Part shown: piece by piece, positions 11,948 to 18,309 of the stretch
Numbering within the stretch: position 1 is the stretch's first letter
How the letters are laid out: the number at the start of each line of letters is the position of its first letter
Source: JBFLVN01 sp040758475
Lineage (GTDB): Bacteria > JAGRBM01
Assembly: GCA_040758475.1 (NCBI GenBank)
Contig: JBFLVN010000030.1
Span: 1-19,896, forward strand
DNA length: 19,896 nt
Direction: 5' to 3'
Translations under genes and position numbers: made by a program
Notes under the pieces: model-generated
The model's database searches: none
The model's input: only the letters and a program-made list of their open reading frames with translations
What the model was told of the DNA's origin: nothing

Positions 11948-12453
11948 CCCAACCACCCGACAACTGGGAACTCTGCCGGAGCATGATCCGGAAGGGCCTT
12001 CCGCGGGACGCGCGGTTCGGAACGAGCAGCATTCCGGCCACCAAGACCTTCGAGGTATTCATCGAGCAGATGCCCATCCCGCTGGGGATCATCCATTGGC
12101 GTTATTCGTTCGACAAGGGCGCGGTGGAGATCCTGAACATCCAGGTCATCGATGCGGTCCAGAAGGCGGGTCTTGGCACCTGGCTCTTGGAGCAATTCAT
12201 CGAGACATGGAAGGGCGACGCCCAGGTGGAGCGGATCGTGACCCAGGTGGTCCGCGAACCGGCCCGAAAGCTCTTCGTGAGCCATGGGTTCGAATTCAAG
12301 GGGAAGTTCTGGGAGCTACGCATCAAGCCGGACCTCGCCAAACTCGCAAAGGAGTTGACCTTTGGGCTGAAAGTGCCCAGCGAGGTCCTGGCGCAAATGG
12401 AAGAGCCTGGAATCATCAAACCGCTGAAGGATGGGGAGGCGCCGCCACTATGA
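11944..12453 (+). CDS. GNAT-family N-acetyltransferase
   Basis: ATG 11944 overlaps the methyltransferase stop as ATGA. The 169-residue product has the GNAT core: a strand VEILNIQVIDAV (61-72), the acetyl-CoA pyrophosphate loop QKAGLGTWLL (73-82), a helix, then ERIVTQVVREPARKLFVSHGFEF (96-118), the usual last strand and helix with the HGF ending. It should transfer an acetyl or similar group from CoA. Phages encode GNAT proteins of unknown target; Mom of phage Mu, which modifies adenine in DNA, has a GNAT-like fold. Its place next to two DNA methyltransferases makes DNA modification a hypothesis, but there is no specific Mom signature that I can confirm. Confidence 0.82.
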   Translation: MTQPPDNWELCRSMIRKGLPRDARFGTSSIPATKTFEVFIEQMPIPLGIIHWRYSFDKGAVEILNIQVIDAVQKAGLGTWLLEQFIETWKGDAQVERIVTQVVREPARKLFVSHGFEFKGKFWELRIKPDLAKLAKELTFGLKVPSEVLAQMEEPGIIKPLKDGEAPPL

Positions 12454-12983
12454 ATCCCGCCCGCCAGCAAAACGGCCTCATCGTGGCGAACTTCGACGCC
12501 TCCCACACGCCCCAGGGTTCGTGCGTGGGGTTCATCGTCTACCTGGAAACCGGCAAGGTGGAGCGGATCTCGGAACGGGTGGACGGGATGTCCTCCTCGA
12601 ACGAAGCGGAATTCAAAGCGGCCATCCTGGCCCTCGAATTCATCGCCAAGAACTGCGTCCGTCACGGGGATACGTCGGTCCTCCTCTCCGGCGATAACGA
12701 ATCGGTGATCGAAATGCTCCAAGGGGTAGGCAAGGCCCGGGGCCACTTGCTCCCCTACTTCCAGCTTGCCCGCAAGCTCGCGGCCCCCTTCAAGGCCGTG
12801 ACCTACTCGCACATTTCCCGGCGTAGCAACCGGGCGGCGGACTTCCTCTCGCGCCAGATGGGCAGAACCCGCGAGGAATGGGAGAAGGACCCCCGCCGGC
12901 GGAAGAAGCGCCGGAGGCGCCCCAGGAAACAAATTCTCCGGGAAATCCGGGAATTCGGGACGGAAGGGGATTTACGGCTATGA
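12450..12983 (+). CDS. RNase H-like (RVT_3-type) protein
   Basis: ATG 12450 overlaps the previous stop as ATGA. The 177-residue protein has the RNase HI-like acidic set: Asp16 in NFDAS, Glu52/Glu54 in SNEAEFKAAILAL, Asp82 in LSGDNESVIEML and Asp131 in NRAADFLSRQ. The last segment (149-160) is a strongly basic RKKRRRRPRK tail. The predicted activity is cleavage of the RNA strand in RNA-DNA hybrids, for primer removal or control of R-loops during phage replication. Members of this subfamily also occur in plants and archaea. The GC-rich basic tail may add nucleic-acid affinity. It is followed by DUF5131 in an ATGA overlap. Confidence 0.88.
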   Translation: MNPARQQNGLIVANFDASHTPQGSCVGFIVYLETGKVERISERVDGMSSSNEAEFKAAILALEFIAKNCVRHGDTSVLLSGDNESVIEMLQGVGKARGHLLPYFQLARKLAAPFKAVTYSHISRRSNRAADFLSRQMGRTREEWEKDPRRRKKRRRRPRKQILREIREFGTEGDLRL

Positions 12984-14089
12984 GCACCAAATCCAAAATC
13001 GAATGGCTCGTGGGCGATGACGGACAGGAAGGGACCTCGTGGAACCTCACGGTGGGTTGCCAGAAGACGGGAAAAGGCTGTGATAACTGTTACGCGATCC
13101 CCTTCGCCCACCGCCTCGCGGCGAGCCCCAATCCGGCCGTCGCGGAAATCTACAAGGGCCTCACGCGGAAGAGTTCCAAGGGCTACGGCCTCGAATGGAC
13201 GGGGCTCGTCAAGACGGTGCCCGAACGCCTCGAAGAACCGCTCCACTGGAAGAAGCCCCGCAAGGTCTTCGTGGACTCGATGTCGGACCTCTTCCACAAG
13301 GACGTGCCCTTCGAGTTCATCGACAAGGCCCTGGCCGTCATGGCCCTTTGCCAGCGCCACACGTTCATCATCCTGACGAAGCGGCCCGATCGGATGCGGG
13401 AATACTTCTCCGGCTTCTGGCAGGACAATCCCAAAGAAAAAGAGCCCAACGCCCAGCGGTGGGACGATGCGCGGCGGTGGCTCCGGGACTTGCTTCGCAC
13501 GGTTAACCCCCAGGAATCGGAACGGGTCGGTATCGCCATGGCCTATCAGAAATTCCCCATCCCCAACGTCTGGTGCCTGTTCAGCGCGTGGGATCAGGAG
13601 AGCTTCGAGAAGGGCTACGTGGAACTCGCCCATACGCCGGCGGCCGTGCGGGGAGTCTCGCTCGAACCGCTCTTGGGGCCGGTGGACCTCGTGAACTGCC
13701 AGGGGGAGGACCATCACTTCAACCCCTTGACCGGAGAAGCCTGGGACGATGAAAACGGAGACCTTACGGACGATCTGAAATACGCGCGGCTGGATTGGGT
13801 GATCGTGGGTGGTGAGTCGGGCGGCAAGGCACGTCCCTCGGATCTGTTACACATCCTACAAATACGGGATGACTGCGGCCGAAGCGGAACGCCGTTTTTC
13901 TTCAAGCAATGGGGGAAATACCGGCCCTGCCAGGGACACGAAGGGCCCGGATATTCCCGCTTCTGCGAAAGCTACTACTCAGACGGCATGACCTATCTAT
14001 CGAAGGGCATGTGGGCGGCGGGCAAGAAAGAGGCCGGCCGTGTCTTGGACGGCCGGACGTGGGACGGGTTCCCGGAGGTCAAATCATGA
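12980..14089 (+). CDS. Phage Gp37/Gp68 family protein (DUF5131)
   Basis: The 369-residue product starts KIEWLVGDDGQEGTSWNLTVGC and contains a Cys27-x6-Cys34-x2-Cys37 cluster with CDNCYA, then HWKKPRKVFVDSMSDLFH, HTFIILTKRPDRMREY, VRGVSLEPLLGPVDL, LDWVIVGGESGGKARP and TPFFFKQWG. These phrases are diagnostic of the Gp37/Gp68 family found in many phages and some bacteria. The Cys cluster is like a radical-SAM iron-sulfur site, so a redox or radical-SAM chemistry is suspected, but the function is unproven. A 40-residue insert (about 145-185, KEKEPNAQRWDDARRW) lengthens this member. Its start and stop overlap its neighbours, so it is co-translated. Confidence 0.92.
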   Translation: MSTKSKIEWLVGDDGQEGTSWNLTVGCQKTGKGCDNCYAIPFAHRLAASPNPAVAEIYKGLTRKSSKGYGLEWTGLVKTVPERLEEPLHWKKPRKVFVDSMSDLFHKDVPFEFIDKALAVMALCQRHTFIILTKRPDRMREYFSGFWQDNPKEKEPNAQRWDDARRWLRDLLRTVNPQESERVGIAMAYQKFPIPNVWCLFSAWDQESFEKGYVELAHTPAAVRGVSLEPLLGPVDLVNCQGEDHHFNPLTGEAWDDENGDLTDDLKYARLDWVIVGGESGGKARPSDLLHILQIRDDCGRSGTPFFFKQWGKYRPCQGHEGPGYSRFCESYYSDGMTYLSKGMWAAGKKEAGRVLDGRTWDGFPEVKS

Positions 14090-14322
14090 TAACCATAGCA
14101 ATTTGGAAACTCGTTTTTCTGGCCGTCGCCGCCGGATGGGCGGCCTTTTGGTTCACCGGATGGCTATTGCTCAAAAACGGCCTCATGGGCAGTTCCCCGG
14201 CGACACCAGGGGAAAACTTTAGGAGCCAGATCTGGATTTTCGGGCCCCTTTCTTTGGCCATCGTGCTTTGCATCGATTGGCCAGGGACTATCCGGGCGGC
14301 GTGTGACTTGGTGAAGTGCTGA
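14086..14322 (+). CDS. Small two-pass membrane protein (78 aa)
   Basis: ATG 14086 lies in an ATGA overlap and has GGAGGTC (14074-14080) upstream. Two hydrophobic segments are seen, about 3-29 (IAIWKLVFLAVAAGWAAFWF...) and about 48-64 (IWIFGPLSLAIVLCIDW). A Lys-Asn loop joins them. This size and layout would fit a phage inner-membrane protein, for example a small holin-like or superinfection protein, but no endolysin is next to it. The sequence is more AT-rich and less biased than flanking genes. No family recognised. Confidence 0.75.
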   Translation: MITIAIWKLVFLAVAAGWAAFWFTGWLLLKNGLMGSSPATPGENFRSQIWIFGPLSLAIVLCIDWPGTIRAACDLVKC

Positions 14323-14332
14323 AAGGGAAGCC

Positions 14333-14689
14333 GTGACCCAACTGGAAATCCAAACCGCCCAGGCCCTCGCCGGATGCCGCTTTTGCCCTGGGAGCTGGGA
14401 GAAGCGCTTCGCGCGGGACATGGTGGCCCGGTCCACCTTGGCGCCCGAAAAGGAGCTTTCGGATAGCCAGCGGGAATGGCTTTTTTACGTGGCCTGGCGC
14501 TACCGGACGCAAATCCGGAACAACCACAAGCGCTACGATCTGCCTGTGCCGGAAGGGATGATCGCCAAGGAGAAGCCCGCCCGGCCAGCGCCACGTCCCA
14601 ACGAAGTCCGGGAAGCACGGGGCCGTAAGACCAAAGCGGCGCTGGCGCCGATCACTTCAATGCCGGAGAATCAGCCATGCCTGTTATAG
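14333..14689 (+). CDS. Conserved small phage protein (118 aa)
   Basis: GTG 14333 has AGGGAAG just upstream. The N-terminal half (CRFCPGSWEKRFARDMVARS, Cys15 and Cys18) followed by ELSDSQREWLFYVAWRYRTQI matches a motif I recall in many short phage proteins that end in a W-RYR-QI helix. Their role is unknown; the helix might contact nucleic acid. The C-terminal third is basic and Pro/Ala-rich and likely disordered. It overlaps the next gene by 13 bp. Confidence 0.8.
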   Translation: MTQLEIQTAQALAGCRFCPGSWEKRFARDMVARSTLAPEKELSDSQREWLFYVAWRYRTQIRNNHKRYDLPVPEGMIAKEKPARPAPRPNEVREARGRKTKAALAPITSMPENQPCLL

Positions 14690-15282
14690 AACGGCCCATT
14701 CTTTTTTCTGACCAAATGGTCCGGGCGATCCTAGATGGACGAAAGACGCGCACCAGGCGCGTTCTTGTCCCCCAGCCGAATCACCCGATCACCGAGATCA
14801 GCAAATGGAGAGGAATATCCCATGGTGACCGGCTTTATGTACGGGAGGCCTGGCATACAGATGAACGGGATCTCGCCACGGCCAGGGCCAAGCACGAAGA
14901 TTTCATGTCCCCTTCACCTATTTTCTATCGAGCCACCGAAGAAGTGGAGAATCCCGATGCTGGATGGATCTGGCGGCCCTCGATCCACATGCCCCGTTGG
15001 GCATCGCGGATTTTATTGGAAGTTGAGGAAATCTGGCCCGAACGGCTACAAGATATTACGGAAGAAGAGGCCGGGGCCGAAGGGGTAGAGCCACGCTTTG
15101 AAATGTCGGGCGCTGATTTCATCGCTGGCAAGCCGGTAGATCCCACTTACCGAATCGGCTTCAAGCATCTATGGGATGAGATTAACGGCAAGCGAGCCGG
15201 AGAAATCTACTCCTGGAAGGCCAACCCCTGGGTGGCCGTAATTACGTTCGAAATGGTGAAGCCGGAAAGGAAAGCGGCCTGA
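14677..15282 (+). CDS. ASCH/PUA-like phage protein (201 aa)
   Basis: The product follows a common phage pattern: ERPILFSDQMVRAILDGRKTRTRRV (5-29), HGDRLYVREAWHT (49-61), an IWRPSIHMPRWASRILLEVEEIWPERLQDITEEEAGAEG segment (about 97-135) and a closing NPWVAVITFEMV (about 183-194). I recognise this as the ASCH-like (PUA-related) family. Such domains bind RNA or modified nucleosides; the role in phages is not proven. The ATG is at 14677, inside the end of the previous gene. Base use at the 5' end is slightly AT-richer than in its neighbours. The stop TGA and the next ATG share one base (TGATG). Confidence 0.9.
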   Translation: MPVIERPILFSDQMVRAILDGRKTRTRRVLVPQPNHPITEISKWRGISHGDRLYVREAWHTDERDLATARAKHEDFMSPSPIFYRATEEVENPDAGWIWRPSIHMPRWASRILLEVEEIWPERLQDITEEEAGAEGVEPRFEMSGADFIAGKPVDPTYRIGFKHLWDEINGKRAGEIYSWKANPWVAVITFEMVKPERKAA

Positions 15283-15632
15283 TGACCAGCAATCACCCTC
15301 TCCCCTGGCATGTCGAAACGTTCAACAACACGAGCGGGGATCACCCCTACGAGGAAGAAGGGCTCGTGGACGCGGACGGGGGCCTGGTTGACGTGGACAT
15401 GCCCGAAAACCTGGAGCGGATCGCGCTGTGGTCGAAGGGCCTCGCCAGCAACGGCGGCTTGGACCTGGAAGCGGTCCTCCAACGGGCGGAGAACGCGGAG
15501 CGGCGAGAAAAGCTCGTGATCGATTGGGTAGAGGGTTGCCGGAAGGAATATCAAGAGCTTCTGCGCCGTTTGCATGGGGCGGAAGCGAAAATTCGAAGTC
15601 TCGAAAAGAGCGTGGGCGAGGGCAAGAGGTAA
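15282..15632 (+). CDS. Hypothetical protein with coiled-coil C-terminus (116 aa)
   Basis: ATG 15282 shares a base with the previous stop (TGATG). The N-terminal half is acidic (YEEEGLVDADGGLVDVDMPENLERIALW) and the C-terminal 55 residues are a likely coiled coil (LEAVLQRAENAERREKLVIDWVEGCRKEYQELLRRLHGAEAKIRSLEKSV). No zinc, membrane or catalytic motif. It precedes the 15647 gene by 14 bp. Confidence 0.75.
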   Translation: MTSNHPLPWHVETFNNTSGDHPYEEEGLVDADGGLVDVDMPENLERIALWSKGLASNGGLDLEAVLQRAENAERREKLVIDWVEGCRKEYQELLRRLHGAEAKIRSLEKSVGEGKR

Positions 15633-15646
15633 AAGGCCATGAAGTA

Positions 15647-16285
15647 ATGGGCAAATCGCGGGAAATCACGCCGGAGAAAGTGCCGGGCAGCATCCGGATC
15701 GCCGGGCGACTCTATACCATCGAGGACTTGGAGCAAATCCTGGCCCGGCTCGGACACCAGATGAACGCCCGTCAGCGGGAGCGGTTCGAGGCCGTCATCA
15801 AGGAGGGTTCGGCCGCCAAGGCGGCCCTCCGGATCGATCCAGCCGGCCACCTGAGCGGCAAGTACGTTCACCAGACCCTTGAGGAATTCATCAGCCATCG
15901 GGCGGCGGAGATTTACTCTTTCTCCAAGAGGCCTCCCGTTCCGGCCCTTCAATATCGGTGGTCGGGCTCTTCGGGCGACGGTCTCATGCTCCGAGCCGGG
16001 CCTGTCAAAATCGCGCTCCGCCGGCGGGACCGGGAGAATTATTCGGACGGCTACGAGATCCGGGAGGAGATTATCCACCCCTCGAACTCGCTCGTTCGTT
16101 TCCTCGTGGCCGGGTTCATGGGGAAAACTGTGGAAGAGGCCGTGGCCAAGACGGAGGCGATGGCCGCTTTTATCTGGGGGATGATCTACGCCAGCACAGC
16201 CGATACGCTGGCGTCCAATTTCCTGGCGATCTCGAAACGGGGCGGCGACCGGACGCAGAAGAGCGCCCAGGCGAAGGTGGCCTGA
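15647..16285 (+). CDS. Hypothetical 212-aa protein
   Basis: ATG 15647 is preceded by AAGAGG and AAAAGG tracts; the open frame runs upstream to 15428 but would overlap the previous gene widely. The N-terminal 90 residues look like a helical unit (DLEQILARLGHQMNARQRERFEAVIKEGSAAKAALRI) followed by QTLEEFISHRAAEIYSF. A strand-rich middle (GDGLMLRAGPVKIALRRRDRENYSDGYEI) and a long hydrophobic helix (EEAVAKTEAMAAFIWGMIYASTADTLASNFLAI) follow. It sits near the end of the long early run. I do not recognise it. The hydrophobic helix is probably amphipathic and not a membrane segment. Confidence 0.78.
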   Translation: MGKSREITPEKVPGSIRIAGRLYTIEDLEQILARLGHQMNARQRERFEAVIKEGSAAKAALRIDPAGHLSGKYVHQTLEEFISHRAAEIYSFSKRPPVPALQYRWSGSSGDGLMLRAGPVKIALRRRDRENYSDGYEIREEIIHPSNSLVRFLVAGFMGKTVEEAVAKTEAMAAFIWGMIYASTADTLASNFLAISKRGGDRTQKSAQAKVA

Positions 16286-16908
16286 TGGATTTCCCGGAAA
16301 TCCGATTCGAAATGGACCTTTCGGAACAATCGAAGTTCCTGACGCAGAACATCATGCGCCAGATTAATTTCATTTACGCCAAGGCCCTCACGCTCACGGC
16401 CAAGGACTGCCAGGAGCGGGTGAGGGGCCAGCTCCCTTACCGGTTCACCATCCGCAACTCCTGGGTCTCGAAAGGCATCCAGATCGAACCCGCCACCAAG
16501 ACCCGGCTCGTATCGATCGTGGGGGTGCGGGACGATTTCATGGAGATCCAAAACGAGGGCGGGACGAAGCTTCCCAAAAGAAGCAAGACCATTGCTATTC
16601 CCCAAAAGGACCTGCGGCCCAACGAACGGCAGATCATCAAAATCTCCCAGCGGCCCAAGCGGCTTCTCCATGCCACGAAGGGGAAGCAAAAGCCTTTCGT
16701 CCTGCCCGTGAAGGTGAAGGGGGCCAGCGTGATCGTGCGGCGGCAAGGGCCGGAGCGGACGCCGCTCGATTTCCTCTACTTCCTCGAACCCCAGACCAAG
16801 ATCAAGGAGCGGTTCGGGTTCGAAGAAACGGTGAAGGAGACGGCGGAGAAGAGCTTCCCCAAGCGATTCGAGGAAGTCTTTAACCAAACGGCGGGGGTGG
16901 AATTGTGA
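16285..16908 (+). CDS. Hypothetical 207-aa protein, possibly virion-morphogenesis/tail-completion-like
   Basis: ATG 16285 shares a base with the previous stop (TGATG). The body has a helix FIYAKALTLTAKDCQERVRGQLPYRFTIRNSWV, strands IQIEPATKTRLVSIVGVRDDFMEIQNEGG, then a basic region (KLPKRSKTIAIPQKDLRPNERQII) and a C-terminal helix KETAEKSFPKRFEEVFNQ. The pattern helix - strand with 'IQNEGG' - basic loop reminds me of head-tail joining or minor-tail proteins (HK97 gp10 or GPZ style), but the match is weak and such genes normally lie after the terminase. I leave the function open. The stop overlaps a GTG start. Confidence 0.78.
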   Translation: MDFPEIRFEMDLSEQSKFLTQNIMRQINFIYAKALTLTAKDCQERVRGQLPYRFTIRNSWVSKGIQIEPATKTRLVSIVGVRDDFMEIQNEGGTKLPKRSKTIAIPQKDLRPNERQIIKISQRPKRLLHATKGKQKPFVLPVKVKGASVIVRRQGPERTPLDFLYFLEPQTKIKERFGFEETVKETAEKSFPKRFEEVFNQTAGVEL

Positions 16909-17084
16909 AGGGCCGATGCGGCATGTGCGCCTGCAAGGTGCGCCGCTACAAGCGGGCGGGTGGGTATTGCCACTACGCCCTCCACGTCCAGAAGGACGGG
17001 GCGGTACTGCTGGAATTCGCGTGCGTCAAAACCGGCGGCAGGAAGGCCCCCGGAGCGAAAGGCGGGAGGAGGGTACGCCCATGA
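16905..17084 (+). CDS. Small Cys-rich basic protein (59 aa)
   Basis: GTG 16905 lies in a GTGA overlap with the previous stop and the frame runs to TGA 17082-17084. The product has Cys5, Cys8 and Cys10 (RCGMCACKVRRY) and a further Cys22-x-His (GYCHYALHV) and Cys40, which could bind zinc, and a basic C-terminus (GGRKAPGAKGGRRVRP). It is the last gene before the second control region. No family recognised; short length makes this provisional. Confidence 0.6.
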   Translation: MKGRCGMCACKVRRYKRAGGYCHYALHVQKDGAVLLEFACVKTGGRKAPGAKGGRRVRP

Positions 17085-17146
17085 TTTAAGGCGTAGTCCC
17101 GTAGCCGGGCCCAACACTCGATGCGATGCAGTAGGGATTATGGGGA

Positions 17147-17173
17147 CCATGGGCGGACGGCCGCCGCCCATGG
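17147..17173 (+). terminator. Strong hairpin after the early gene run, possible terminator
   Basis: CCATGGGCGG (17147-17156) pairs perfectly with CCGCCCATGG (17164-17173) around a seven-base loop; weaker outer pairs extend it. It lies 62 bp after the last stop (17084). The following bases (CCACCCCTTAAAA) do not make a U-run, so intrinsic termination is only possible, and the palindrome may instead serve as a DNA site. Confidence 0.4.
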
Positions 17174-17234
17174 CCACCCCTTAAAACCCCGAGAAACCCA
17201 TAGAGGCCTGATTTTATACGAGCAGAATAGCCAA

Positions 17235-17247
17235 TAGAACCGTTTAA
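17235..17247 (-). repeat. Shared 13-bp motif, inverted copy (TTAAACGGTTCTA)
   Basis: The + strand reads TAGAACCGTTTAA, the exact reverse complement of 274-286. It overlaps the first CGTTTAAATGG repeat. Occurrence in both large control regions suggests a common regulator. Confidence 0.45.
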
Positions 17248-17314
17248 ATGGGGGCAAGACTAGAGCGCAATGGCTTTAAAGCCATACGATAGGCTATCTG
17301 ATGCGTTTAAATGG
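17241..17314 (+). repeat. CGTTTAAATGG direct repeats with helically spaced TTTAAA
   Basis: CGTTTAAATGG occurs at 17241-17251 and 17304-17314. TTTAAA cores are at 17243, 17275, 17306 and 17351, so the first three start 32 and 31 bp apart, about three turns. Such spacing would put bound proteins on one face of the DNA, as with terminase small-subunit R sites in cosB or a multi-site repressor. Confidence 0.45.
17270..17285. promoter_or_regulatory. Perfect 16-bp palindrome ATGGCTTT-AAAGCCAT
   Basis: All eight base steps pair without a spacer. It is centred on the second TTTAAA of the series, between the two CGTTTAAATGG repeats. A dimeric protein site is the likely reading. Confidence 0.45.
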
Positions 17315-17326
17315 TATCAATATAAC
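17298..17326 (+). promoter_or_regulatory. Weak candidate promoter for terminase
   Basis: TATAAC at 17321-17326 is one base from TATAAT, and CTGATG at 17298-17303, 17 bases upstream, is a poor -35. The spacer holds the second CGTTTAAATGG repeat. If real, it would need an activator. Another TATGAT is at 17488-17493 without a good -35. Confidence 0.22.
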
Positions 17327-17343
17327 CGCACCCCCAGGCCAAT

Positions 17344-17363
17344 GGGTCCTTTTAAAATGACCC
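17344..17363. promoter_or_regulatory. Near-perfect GGGTC...GACCC palindrome
   Basis: GGGTC (17344-17348) and GACCC (17359-17363) flank TTTTAAAA with one mismatched pair. A further GGGT follows at 17370-17373. The GACCCTAAAG part also occurs at 172-181, so the same protein may bind both control regions. Confidence 0.4.
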
Positions 17364-17502
17364 TAAAGTGGGTATGGCGCGAGGCGGTTCGTTTGCCTAG
17401 TTTCTGGGCACTCTAGATGTCGGGTCGTAAAACTCAGTGAATTCAGGTAGTTATATGGTGTTTGTTCGGTAGCGCTTCAAGTGCTTGTATGATGAATCCA
17501 GC

Positions 17503-18309
17503 ATGGCAAAAGGACGGAAAACAGGCCCTAAACCCCCTCGCCCGGCTGCCCCGGAGGGTTCGATTCCGTCTGCATCCGCGCCCAAGGTGTCCGATAAAGC
17601 GGACAAACCAGCCACCGACACCGGGTCTGAAAAGCCAGGCGTGGCCTCTCCCTCGAACCCTTACGGCCCGCGGCGGCAGACGGCGGCGTTCCGCGAGAGC
17701 GACAAGCCGGACGCCCAGCTTCTCACCGTCGATCAACTCCGCAAATTATTCCCCGCCAAGGATGGGGAGCAACTGGCCAAGCGCACGATCGAGCGATGGG
17801 TGGCCGATGGCTGCCCGGTCGCCCGGCTCCAGAAGCTCGCCAAAGGGAGCCGTTACCTATTCGACCTCGATCACGTCCGGGGCTGGTACGAACAACGGTT
17901 CGGCGCCAACGCCGAAAAAAAAGAAAGCCTCGTGGCCGCCCAGGCCCGGCTCAACGCCACCAAGGCGGACATCGCGGAAATCGAACTGGCGGAGAAGCGC
18001 GGCGAGATGGTCAGCCTCAAGGAAGTCATCCGGATTCTCTCGGATCTTTTCAACCTCTTGCAGCGCGGCATCATGTCCGTACCGGCAAAGTTCCCCCGCT
18101 TCAACAGCGTGGAACGTGCGGAAGCGGAAGACTTCTTCCGCCGCGAACTCGAAACCCTGGTGATCAATGCCATCCGCCGCCTCCCCCATCTGGACCCCGC
18201 CGAAATCGAGAGCCTCCTTGGCGGTGGGGAAAGCCCTCCGGGCGCTGATCCCGCCGAAGCCCCTGCCCCTCTCGGAATGGGCGGACAAGAACCGCAACCT
18301 CTCGCCTGA
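17503..18309 (+). CDS. Terminase small subunit (Nu1-like)
   Basis: From ATG 17503 the product is 268 residues; an in-frame TTG at 17485 would add six, and neither has a strong ribosome site. Residues 73-132 form a MerR/Nu1-type winged-helix unit: LLTVDQLRKLF, then AKRTIERWVADGCPVARLQKLAKGSRYLFDLDHVRGWYEQRF, where the last part is the typical 'Y-FDL-V--W' of lambda Nu1. A charged helix (138-180, LVAAQARLNATKADIAEIELAEKRGEM) and a C-terminal helical part (EVIRILSDLFNLLQRGIMSVPAKF) fit the oligomerisation and large-subunit contact. The first 65 residues are a basic disordered tail. It should bind cos-region DNA and recruit the large subunit. Its end overlaps the large subunit gene. Confidence 0.85.
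   Translation: MAKGRKTGPKPPRPAAPEGSIPSASAPKVSDKADKPATDTGSEKPGVASPSNPYGPRRQTAAFRESDKPDAQLLTVDQLRKLFPAKDGEQLAKRTIERWVADGCPVARLQKLAKGSRYLFDLDHVRGWYEQRFGANAEKKESLVAAQARLNATKADIAEIELAEKRGEMVSLKEVIRILSDLFNLLQRGIMSVPAKFPRFNSVERAEAEDFFRRELETLVINAIRRLPHLDPAEIESLLGGGESPPGADPAEAPAPLGMGGQEPQPLA

Larger units (their letters stand above)
17085..17502. other. Second non-coding control region; candidate cos/late-promoter region
   Basis: No convincing gene is seen in these 418 bases between the early run and terminase. It is AT-richer than its surroundings and holds a strong hairpin (17147-17173), the inverted 13-bp motif (17235-17247), two CGTTTAAATGG repeats, a 16-bp perfect palindrome (17270-17285), GATAG-G-CTATC (17288-17298), a near-perfect 20-bp palindrome (17344-17363) and four TTTAAA sites. 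The position just before the small terminase gene is where lambda-type phages keep cosN and the cosB terminase-binding sites. I cannot identify the cut site by eye. Confidence 0.55.

Noticed and set aside
9815..11956. 713-residue open frame on the minus strand
   Set aside because: It lies wholly opposite the methyltransferases, is rich in Arg/Pro/His/Gly without domain motifs, and is a product of GC-rich codon bias.
17545..17562. GGTTCGATTCCGTC match to the tRNA T arm inside the terminase small subunit gene
   Set aside because: Only 14 bases, inside a coding frame, with no other tRNA parts; most likely chance.
17462..18163. 233-residue frame overlapping the small terminase gene
   Set aside because: Ser/Arg/Pro-rich shadow frame; the 17503 frame has the Nu1-type motifs.
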